The notes under the pieces were generated by a model, which was not told the origin of the DNA, searched no databases, and worked only from the letters and a program-made list of their open reading frames with translations. From assembly GCF_000805675.1 (NCBI RefSeq), contig NZ_JSEF01000002.1:1-64000 (forward strand): DNA of 64,000 nucleotides. Reading direction: 5' to 3'. Positions 9,295 to 16,133 of the stretch are shown piece after piece (position 1 is the stretch's first letter; each line of letters begins with the position of its first letter). Origin of the DNA: Corynebacterium minutissimum. Its GTDB lineage: Bacteria; Actinomycetota; Actinomycetes; Mycobacteriales; Mycobacteriaceae. The position numbers were made by a program, and so were the translations under genes.

Positions 9295-10076
9295 TAGTCG
9301 TGCAACCCGCATTCTGTCTTGCCGTCAGCGAATACGCGCCCGGAGCGCGCGTCCTCACCCTCGGCCACTGGGAACGTCAGCGGCGCGCAGCCGATGGAAC
9401 GGTAGCCCTGAAGGGTGAGCGGATGGATGATGAGGTCGTGGTCCTTGATGTACTTGTCGGTCTGGTCAAGATCCCACGTAATGATCGGGGAAATCTTCAG
9501 ACGGCCGGTGCGGTCCAGACTCAGCGCCGGCGCGGTGGCGCGGTGCTCGGAATCGGCGCGGCGTAGGCCGGTGACCCACCCGACGTACGGGTCCATCGCC
9601 ATGTTGAGCGGTTCCACCTTGCGCATGCGGTTATACGCCGCCACATCACGCGCATACAGGCGCGGACCGTAAATCTTGTCCTGCTCCTCGGGGCTCAGAA
9701 TCGGCAGGACCCGCACCAAGGGAAGGTCCGCATAGCGCTTGGCGACGTCCCCCGCCACCCCCAACGTCTCCTCAAAGTGCCACCCAGTATCGATGAAGAG
9801 CAGGTCGGCGTCGAGGTGGGCGCGGTGAGCGAGCTCTGCGAGGACGGTGTTTTCCATAGACATCGTCACTGCAAGCCGGCCCGGCGCGTGCTCGGCGGCC
9901 CATTCGGTGATGGTCTCGGCGGAGGCGTCGTAAAGCTTGTCGGCCCAGGCGTCGACGAGTTCTTGGTTGCGCTGTGCCACTGAGGGGTCGAGCGGTGCGG
10001 TGTCTCGTGTGCCCTCGGGGCTGATGCTGGGGTCGCGGTAGTCGCCGCGGTCCAGCAGGTTGGTCGGTTCGGTCAT
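9294..10076 (-). CDS. cysH: Adenylyl-sulfate (APS/PAPS) reductase lacking most Fe-S ligands
   Basis: CysH reduces activated sulfate to sulfite in the cytoplasm, with thioredoxin as donor. This 260-residue protein keeps the PP-loop-like TMSMENTVLAEL (about 71-82), FIDTGWHFEETLG, GPRLYARD, RKVEPL, WVTGLRRADS and the C-terminal catalytic ECGLH (Cys256). Bacterial APS reductases bind a [4Fe-4S] cluster through a Cys-Cys pair just before RKxxPL and a CxxC later. Here the pair is Tyr148-Asn149 and the later motif is C230-A-P-L233, so only one ligand remains. The sequence reads cleanly through both sites, so no frameshift explains it. With no cysC in the cluster, APS is the likely substrate, but PAPS cannot be excluded. 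Confidence 0.9.
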   Translation of the reverse strand: MTEPTNLLDRGDYRDPSISPEGTRDTAPLDPSVAQRNQELVDAWADKLYDASAETITEWAAEHAPGRLAVTMSMENTVLAELAHRAHLDADLLFIDTGWHFEETLGVAGDVAKRYADLPLVRVLPILSPEEQDKIYGPRLYARDVAAYNRMRKVEPLNMAMDPYVGWVTGLRRADSEHRATAPALSLDRTGRLKISPIITWDLDQTDKYIKDHDLIIHPLTLQGYRSIGCAPLTFPVAEGEDARSGRVFADGKTECGLHD

Positions 10077-10197
10077 GGCATCACACTTTAGGGGTGATGG
10101 GTGCGGCGCGCAGCCCTACCCGGGGGGCTTAGTGCCGTGAGCTTGGGCACTGGGGAGAATAAAAATTGGCCGTAGTGAACCGAGCGGACTAGATTTA

Positions 10198-10213
10198 CAG
10201 ACTAGACAGTCTA
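10198..10213. promoter_or_regulatory. McbR-like operator
   Basis: CAGAC-N6-GTCTA matches the C. glutamicum McbR box TAGAC-N6-GTCTA (recalled from the literature) at nine of ten defined bases. It sits in the divergent region, 122 bases upstream of cysH and 25 bases upstream of the ATG at 10239. McbR represses sulfur-assimilation genes in C. glutamicum, so the placement fits. Confidence 0.6.
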
Positions 10214-10238
10214 TTTGTTTCGAACTGAAGGGGTTCTC

Positions 10239-10655
10239 ATGCAGCGTGTTGCCATTGTCGGCGATAGCCCGGCGGCGCTCTCCACCGCGGAACGGCTCAT
10301 TGCGGCCGGTTTGTGTGTGGACCTCTTCTGCGAACGCCCCGCCCCCTTCGGTTTGCTGCGCCGCTTCGCAGGGCTTTCCGGTGCTGAATCCGCTCCTGCT
10401 CCGTGCCCGAAGGGAACAACGCCGAGACTGCGACTCATCGGCAACGTCCGCGTGGGCACTGGCCCTGACGCCGATATTAGCCCCACGGACCTCAACCAGC
10501 TCTCCGCGTCTGGCGACCGCCACCTCGTTTTGCTAGAGCTCATGGCACGTGGCGTGGCCATCACGACGTGGGAAGGCCTATGCCGCCCCACTGCCGACAT
10601 CGAGGATTGGGCTACCGTCGCGGCCCGCGCCCAGCGCGCCCCGGTCTGCTTCTAA
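10239..10655 (+). CDS. Shrunken ferredoxin-NADP reductase (FprA/Fpr2-like), internally deleted
   Basis: The 138-residue product starts like adrenodoxin/ferredoxin-NADP reductases: VAIVGDSPAALSTAERLIAA in place of the GxGPAG FAD loop, then PAPFGLLRRF and RLRLIGNVRVG. It jumps directly to an end resembling the family's C-terminus (GVAITTWEG...IEDWATVAARA). About 300 residues covering the NADPH site and most FAD contacts are missing, and the glycine-rich loop is altered. In C. glutamicum, fpr2 lies in the cysIXHDNYZ cluster, so this looks like a decayed copy. The frame is open, so it may still be made. The ATG at 10239 follows GAAGGGG; a TTG at 10215 is less likely. Confidence 0.6.
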   Translation: MQRVAIVGDSPAALSTAERLIAAGLCVDLFCERPAPFGLLRRFAGLSGAESAPAPCPKGTTPRLRLIGNVRVGTGPDADISPTDLNQLSASGDRHLVLLELMARGVAITTWEGLCRPTADIEDWATVAARAQRAPVCF

Positions 10656-10751
10656 CGCGCGAGCTAGACGCTCGCGCGGGGAAACGGATAAACTTGCGCG
10701 GTCAATGCTCTTCAGCGGCCCAGCGCAGAAACCGCGCGGCCGCCCACACGT

Positions 10752-12485
10752 ATGAAACGCTGGCACATGGAACTCGTTCGCATCCTTTTATCCCGCTCCA
10801 AGCCCTATACCGGCTACGTCATCGCGGTCCTGCTCCTCCAAGCGCTATCCACCGCGGCGACGCTCTACCTGCCGTCACTCAACGCCCGCATCATCGACGA
10901 AGGCGTCGCCAAGGTCGACATCGACTTCATCTGGCGCACCGGCGGCATCATGCTAGGCGTGGCCTTCGTCCAGGTCACCGCCGCCATCGCCGCAATCTGG
11001 TTCGGCTCCCGCACCTCGATGGGCCTAGGTCGCGACCTGCGCTCCGACATCTTCCGCCGCGTCACCCGCTACTCCGCAGAAGACATGAGCCACTTCGGCA
11101 CCGCTACCCTCATCACACGCGGCACCAATGACGTTCAGCAAATCCAGATGGTCTACATGATGATCCTCAACTTCATGGTCACGGCCCCCATCATGTCCAT
11201 CGGCGGCATCATCATGGCCATCCGCGAAGATGCCGGCATGTCCTGGCTCGTCGTCGTGTCCGTCGTCGTACTGCTCGCCGCCCTCTCAGCGATCATCGTG
11301 CGCCTCATGCCGCTCTTCCGCGCCTGGCAGGACAAGCTCGACACCATGAACGGCACCCTGCGCGAGCAAATCGCCGGCATCCGCGTCGTCCGCGCTTTTA
11401 CCCGCGAGGAGCACGAGTCCGAACGTTTCCGCGAGGCCAACCGCGACCTCACCAACCTCTCGCTCAAGGTGGGCCAGCTGTTCATCCTCATGTTCCCCAT
11501 CATCACGGTCATCCTCAACGTCGCCACGGGCGCAGTCTTGTGGTTCGGCGGCCACCGCGTCGACGAGGGCCTGGTGGAGGTCGGCTCGCTGACCGCCTTC
11601 CTCCAGTACCTGCTCCAAATCCTCGCCGCCGTCATGATGGGCACCTTCATGGCCATGATTTTGCCGCGTTCCATCATCTGCGCGCGCCGCATCACCGACG
11701 TCCTCGACCACGCCCCCTCCATCGACGAACCCACCAACCCCGTCACCCCGGCCCGTTCCGAGGGCGTCGTCGAGCTACGCAACGTCACCTTCCAATACGC
11801 CGGCGCCGAGGAGCCTGTGCTTCGCGACGTCTCCTTCACCGCCACCCCCGGCACCACCACCGCGCTCATCGGTGCAACCGGCTCCGGCAAAACCACCGCG
11901 CTTTCCCTCATCCCGCGCCTCTACCTCCCCACCGAGGGCCACGTGCTTCTCGACGGGACGGATGTCGCCGAGATGAAGCGGGGGGACGTCGTCAAGCGTG
12001 TGGGTTTGGTACCGCAGAAACCGTACCTGTTTAGCGGCTCCGTGGCCTCCAACCTGCGCCTCGGCGCCCCGGACGCCAGCGATGAGGATCTGTGGGCCGC
12101 GCTGCGCACCGCACAGGCGGACTTTGTCGAGGACCTCGACATGCACATCGCGCAGGGCGGCACCAATGTGTCCGGTGGTCAGCGCCAACGACTGTCCATT
12201 GCCCGCATGCTCGTTGCGCGGCCACTGGTGTACCTGTTTGACGATTCTTTCTCCGCCCTCGATGTGGTCACCGACGCCGCCGTGCGCGACGCTATGCGCG
12301 AGTACACCGCCGAGGCGACGACGATTATCGTGGCGCAGCGCGTGAGCTCGATTGTGGACGCGGACCAGATTCTGGTCATGGATGCTGGGCGCATCGTCGC
12401 GCGCGGCACGAACGAGGAGCTGCTCGAGACCTCCGAGACGTACCGCGAAATCGTAGAATCCCAGAAGACCGCGGAGGTGGCGTAA
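10752..12485 (+). CDS. ABC exporter half-transporter with degenerate catalytic site
   Basis: A 577-residue fusion of a six-helix exporter membrane domain and an ATPase domain. Walker A GATGSGKTT is near residue 374 and signature VSGGQRQ near 473. In Walker B (LVYLFDDSFSALD) the usual catalytic glutamate is aspartate. The next gene has the reverse: a proper glutamate but a weak signature. The two therefore form a heterodimer with one working and one degenerate site, as in TM287/288 or BmrCD. The stop abuts the next ATG (TAAATG), so the genes are co-translated. The substrate is unknown. Confidence 0.9.
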   Translation: MKRWHMELVRILLSRSKPYTGYVIAVLLLQALSTAATLYLPSLNARIIDEGVAKVDIDFIWRTGGIMLGVAFVQVTAAIAAIWFGSRTSMGLGRDLRSDIFRRVTRYSAEDMSHFGTATLITRGTNDVQQIQMVYMMILNFMVTAPIMSIGGIIMAIREDAGMSWLVVVSVVVLLAALSAIIVRLMPLFRAWQDKLDTMNGTLREQIAGIRVVRAFTREEHESERFREANRDLTNLSLKVGQLFILMFPIITVILNVATGAVLWFGGHRVDEGLVEVGSLTAFLQYLLQILAAVMMGTFMAMILPRSIICARRITDVLDHAPSIDEPTNPVTPARSEGVVELRNVTFQYAGAEEPVLRDVSFTATPGTTTALIGATGSGKTTALSLIPRLYLPTEGHVLLDGTDVAEMKRGDVVKRVGLVPQKPYLFSGSVASNLRLGAPDASDEDLWAALRTAQADFVEDLDMHIAQGGTNVSGGQRQRLSIARMLVARPLVYLFDDSFSALDVVTDAAVRDAMREYTAEATTIIVAQRVSSIVDADQILVMDAGRIVARGTNEELLETSETYREIVESQKTAEVA

Positions 12486-14411
12486 ATGGCTGAACACGAC
12501 GCACAAACGGCAGAGCTGGAAGAAAAGACAGGCGAGAACGCCCCGCGCAAGGCCAAGAACTTCTGGCCGTCTGCGAAACGGCTTTTTGGCCTGCTTGCAC
12601 CGTTCAAGGTGCAGCTTTTCGCGATTGCCGCCATGAATATCGTGTGCGTGCTGCTGGCGGTGGCCGCGCCGAAGATCATGGGTATGGCCACCGACGTTAT
12701 TTTCTCCGGCGTTATTTCGCGCCACATGCCGGCGGGGATCTCGAAGGAGCAGGCCATTGAGGCGCTCCGCGCGGGCGGGCAGGACAAGTTTGCCGACATG
12801 GCCTCCGCCATGGACTTAAACCCCGGCTTCGGCATTGATTTCTCCAAGCTCGGCACCATCATCCTCATTGTCATCGCGATGTACGTGGTGTCCTCACTCT
12901 TCCAGTGGTGGCAGGGCTTTTTGCTCAACTCCCTGGTGATGAAGGTGGTCTTCGACCTGCGCGGAGATATCGAGTCCAAGCTCAACCGCTTGCCGCTCAA
13001 TTACTTCGACACGCAATCGCGCGGCGACCTGCTCTCGCGCACAACGAACGACGCCGACAATATCCAGTCCGCCCTCCAACAGGCCATCTCGCAGCTGTTT
13101 TATAACCTGCTCATGGTCGTGGGCATTACGGTCATGATGTTCTCCGTGTCCTGGCAGCTGGCCCTCGTGGCGCTGCTCGCGCTGCCGCTGACCGCCGTCG
13201 TGATTGCGGTCATTGGTTCTCGCGCGCAGAAGCAGTTCAAGGCCCAGTGGAAAGCGACCGGTGACCTCAACGGCCAGATCGAAGAGGCGTTCTCCGGCCA
13301 CGACCTCGCCACCGTCTTTGGCCGCATCGATGCCATGACGGAAGACTTTGACAAGCGCAACGAGGAGCTGTTCCGCTCCGCGTCGCTGGCGCAGTTCCTG
13401 GCGGGCATGATGATGCCGATCATGCAGTTCATTTCCTACCTGTCCTACGTGGTCATCGCGGTGCTCGGCGCGCTCAAGGTGGCCTCCGGCTCCCTCACGC
13501 TGGGCGGGGCGCAGGCCTTTATTCAGTACTCGCGTGAGTTCAACCAGCCGCTGGGCCAGCTCGGTGGCATGATGCAGCAGGTGCAGTCGGGCGTGGCGTC
13601 GGCCGAGCGCGTCTTCGAGTTCCTCGACGCCGAGGAGGAGCCCCTCGAAGAGCCCACTTCCCGCCTCGGCGGCCGCGCGAAGGGCCTCGTCGAGTTCGAG
13701 GACGTCGATTTCTCCTATGACCCCGATTCCCCGCTCATCCAGGACCTTTCCCTGCGCGTGGAGCCCGGCCAGACGGCGGCCATCGTGGGCCCCACGGGTG
13801 CTGGCAAAACCACACTGGTTAACCTCATCATGCGCTTCTACGACATCGATTCGGGCACCATCCGCCTCGATGGCATCGACACCGCGGAGATTTCCCGCCA
13901 CGAGCTGCGCTCCCAGGTGGGCATGGTGCTCCAAGACGCCATGGTTTTCGAAGGCACGATCATGGACAACATCCGCTACGGCCGCCTCGATGCCACCGAC
14001 GACGAGGTCATCGCCGCGGCGAAGGCCACCTACGTCGACCGCTTTGTCCATTCCCTCCCCGACGGCTATGACACAAAGATCGACCAGGATGGCGGCGCAA
14101 TTTCCGCCGGCGAGCGACAGCTCATCACCATCGCGCGCGCCTTCCTGGCCCAGCCGGCGTTGCTCATCCTCGACGAGGCCACCTCGTCTGTCGATACCCG
14201 CACCGAGATGCACGTCCAGCAGGCCATGAACGCCCTGCGCCAGGGCCGCACGTCCTTTATCATCGCGCACCGCCTGTCCACGATTCGCGACGCCGACGTC
14301 ATCATCGTCATGGAAGAAGGCCGCATCGTCGAACAAGGCACCCACGCCGAGCTTCTCGACGCCCACGGCGCCTACTGGCGCCTCCACCAGTCCCAGTTCC
14401 GCGAACCCTAA
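12486..14411 (+). CDS. ABC exporter half-transporter, catalytic partner
   Basis: A 641-residue exporter half with an acidic N-terminal tail of about 35 residues, a membrane domain with an extra loop (about residues 75-115) between the first helices, and an ATPase domain. Walker A GPTGAGKTT is near residue 435. The signature is the divergent ISAGERQ near 539, and Walker B ALLILDEATSSVD carries the catalytic glutamate. Paired with the upstream half it supplies the active Walker B, while its partner supplies the intact signature. Such pairs export drugs, lipids or peptides. Nothing nearby names the cargo. Confidence 0.9.
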   Translation: MAEHDAQTAELEEKTGENAPRKAKNFWPSAKRLFGLLAPFKVQLFAIAAMNIVCVLLAVAAPKIMGMATDVIFSGVISRHMPAGISKEQAIEALRAGGQDKFADMASAMDLNPGFGIDFSKLGTIILIVIAMYVVSSLFQWWQGFLLNSLVMKVVFDLRGDIESKLNRLPLNYFDTQSRGDLLSRTTNDADNIQSALQQAISQLFYNLLMVVGITVMMFSVSWQLALVALLALPLTAVVIAVIGSRAQKQFKAQWKATGDLNGQIEEAFSGHDLATVFGRIDAMTEDFDKRNEELFRSASLAQFLAGMMMPIMQFISYLSYVVIAVLGALKVASGSLTLGGAQAFIQYSREFNQPLGQLGGMMQQVQSGVASAERVFEFLDAEEEPLEEPTSRLGGRAKGLVEFEDVDFSYDPDSPLIQDLSLRVEPGQTAAIVGPTGAGKTTLVNLIMRFYDIDSGTIRLDGIDTAEISRHELRSQVGMVLQDAMVFEGTIMDNIRYGRLDATDDEVIAAAKATYVDRFVHSLPDGYDTKIDQDGGAISAGERQLITIARAFLAQPALLILDEATSSVDTRTEMHVQQAMNALRQGRTSFIIAHRLSTIRDADVIIVMEEGRIVEQGTHAELLDAHGAYWRLHQSQFREP

Positions 14412-14421
14412 CCCCCGCGCG

Positions 14422-15009
14422 CTAGTCCACGCCCACCGCAATCACCGGCGCGGAGAAACTATCCCCGGTGAGGTTCGCCAGTTCGAGGGTGACGTTGGTG
14501 AGGGAGAGGTGGTCCATGAGGGCGTCGGGAAGCGCGGCGTCCGGGACGGGGTGTGGCTGAGGAATGCCGAGCTGGTCGAGGACGTGATTGATATCCCCGG
14601 TCAGATCCACGGTGACCGGCACGGTACGCGCGCCTTCAATGGTGGGCGTGGCGGTCAGAGACGTCGCGACGATGCGTACGGACCCCTCCACCGTGGTCTG
14701 CGCACCACCGGTGGTGAGTAGTCCATCACCGGCGTTGCCGGGCAGCGTGATGGCGAGATCCCGCGCGTCTAGGCGGTCCCCGGTGAGTTCCAGGACGCGC
14801 ACCTCGCCGTCGCCGGTCGGTGTCGTGCTGATGGTGGCGCCCACGTTACCCCGCAACGTCACCTCCTTCGCGGTCACCGTGGAGAAATAAGGTTGGTCGG
14901 GGGCAACCTGCGCGCTCACGACCTCCACCCCGCCCTTCGCGCTCACCGCGAGGGCCACAACGGCCGCGATCACTGTGCTCCGTGAGCGCGAAGGGCGGTG
15001 TTTACGCAT
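14422..15009 (-). CDS. Secreted protein of unknown function, third gene of a DUF6230/DUF6114 operon
   Basis: A 195-residue exported protein. It has a basic N-terminus (RKHRPSRSRS), a hydrophobic segment VIAAVVALAVSA and then a beta-rich, threonine- and valine-rich body with no cysteine. I do not recognise a named enzyme. The body resembles the repetitive beta pattern of the first gene of the operon (LTG-D-LDARDLAITL). Its ATG overlaps the end of the DUF6114 gene by eight bases (ATGCGTAA), showing coupled translation. It may be a periplasmic lipid- or wall-binding protein, but that is only inference. Confidence 0.6.
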   Translation of the reverse strand: MRKHRPSRSRSTVIAAVVALAVSAKGGVEVVSAQVAPDQPYFSTVTAKEVTLRGNVGATISTTPTGDGEVRVLELTGDRLDARDLAITLPGNAGDGLLTTGGAQTTVEGSVRIVATSLTATPTIEGARTVPVTVDLTGDINHVLDQLGIPQPHPVPDAALPDALMDHLSLTNVTLELANLTGDSFSAPVIAVGVD

Positions 15010-15463
15010 CGCTTGGCTCCCAAGCCAAGGTCAGCGCGCCGCCAACAATGCCGAGCAGCGAGCCAACGAGAAAGCCTCCCAAATTAGACGCCGGCAAGGC
15101 GATGACCGCCACGATGATGCCCAGCACGCCAAGATACGTCGCGGTGGCAGGTCGACACCACGCGCCGAGGCCAAACATGACGAGAAGCGCGCCGATGAGC
15201 AGCGTGGATACGCCCGACACGGTGGAAATCATGACGAGCAGGTCCGAAATCTGGACCGTGAAGTAGGCGGGCATGGCAATGATGATGCCCGAAAGGATGA
15301 GCAGCAGCCCCGGGATGAAAGGCCGCTCGGCGCGCCACGCTTTAAACCGCGTCCACGCTGACGGTTTGGGCGCTACGGAGCCGGATTGGTCGGCATCGAT
15401 TGAATCAGGTTCCACGGCGCTCGTTCCTGGAGCGCCGCTAGCGTCATCAGCAGGCATGGTCAC
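15002..15463 (-). CDS. DUF6114 membrane protein
   Basis: A small membrane protein of about 151-153 residues. A polar N-terminus of about 40 residues precedes RFKAWRAERPFIPGLLLILSG, the typical DUF6114 entry into the first membrane helix, then three more hydrophobic segments. DUF6114 proteins occur beside DUF6230 proteins across actinobacteria, as here. Function is unknown. The start is either GTG 15463 or ATG 15457; both lie inside the end of the preceding gene (17- or 11-base overlap). Confidence 0.75.
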   Translation of the reverse strand: MTMPADDASGAPGTSAVEPDSIDADQSGSVAPKPSAWTRFKAWRAERPFIPGLLLILSGIIIAMPAYFTVQISDLLVMISTVSGVSTLLIGALLVMFGLGAWCRPATATYLGVLGIIVAVIALPASNLGGFLVGSLLGIVGGALTLAWEPSDA

Positions 15464-16019
15464 GGCCCCGCTTCACGGATACGCCCACGTTCTTAGCGGA
15501 CAAGGTCTTCGCGCCGATGGAGGTGGCGCGGACGTCGTCGGCGGTCAGCGAAACCTGCTTAGAGTAGAGGCCCCAGGTGCCGGGGTCGGCGGCGTCGGAA
15601 AGCTGGCGGGCGTCGATGCCCACGTTGGCGTCCTGCATGACGAGCGATCCTTCGATGTCGGAGGCACCGACGAGGAGGTCGGTGGCCTCCACGCTGTTAT
15701 CGCCCTTGGCCTTGAGCGCGAGCGTGGACTCACCGACGGCGGGCAGATCCGTCGTGACGTAGAGGCACAGATCGGAAGCCACGGCGTGCTCCAGCTTGAG
15801 GCGCGCAGTGGGGACGTCCTCCTCACCCTTCTTGTCGCTATCGATGAAGAGAGAAAAGCCCTCGCCTTCCAAGTGGCGCATGTTGACGTTAAAGAACGTG
15901 CCCGACAGCGCCAGGTTCGCCGTCAGACCGCCCTGCGCCACCGCAAAGCCCGCCACGCCAAACGCCGCGAAGCCCGCTACTAGGCCCGCCGCGGCTTTCG
16001 GCACACTGATTCTGCCCAC
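15447..16019 (-). CDS. DUF6230 family secreted protein
   Basis: A 190-residue protein with an N-terminal hydrophobic segment (PKAAAGLVAGFAAFGVAGFAVA) and a beta-rich body ending with the family-like LTADDVRATSIGAKTLSAKNV. Streptomyces relatives were once labelled cholesterol esterase without good evidence that I know of. The frame stays open far upstream, but GTG at 16019 sits four bases after a perfect AGGAGG, so I choose it. It is the first gene of a three-gene coupled operon with DUF6114 and a further secreted protein, and diverges from the iron-sulfur reductase. Confidence 0.75.
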   Translation of the reverse strand: MGRISVPKAAAGLVAGFAAFGVAGFAVAQGGLTANLALSGTFFNVNMRHLEGEGFSLFIDSDKKGEEDVPTARLKLEHAVASDLCLYVTTDLPAVGESTLALKAKGDNSVEATDLLVGASDIEGSLVMQDANVGIDARQLSDAADPGTWGLYSKQVSLTADDVRATSIGAKTLSAKNVGVSVKRGRDHAC

Positions 16020-16133
16020 AACGCCTCCTGAAAAGTTGACCCTCAGAATGATAGCTGAATCCCGACTCCCGGAATTGAGCAGTAAGGCTTTAAGGTAGGA
16101 AGCAGCATTGAGCCAAGCAATAAAGGAGCGCGC

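Noticed and set aside
12894..14441. 515-codon frame antisense to the second ABC half
   Set aside because: Shadow of the ATPase-domain codons.
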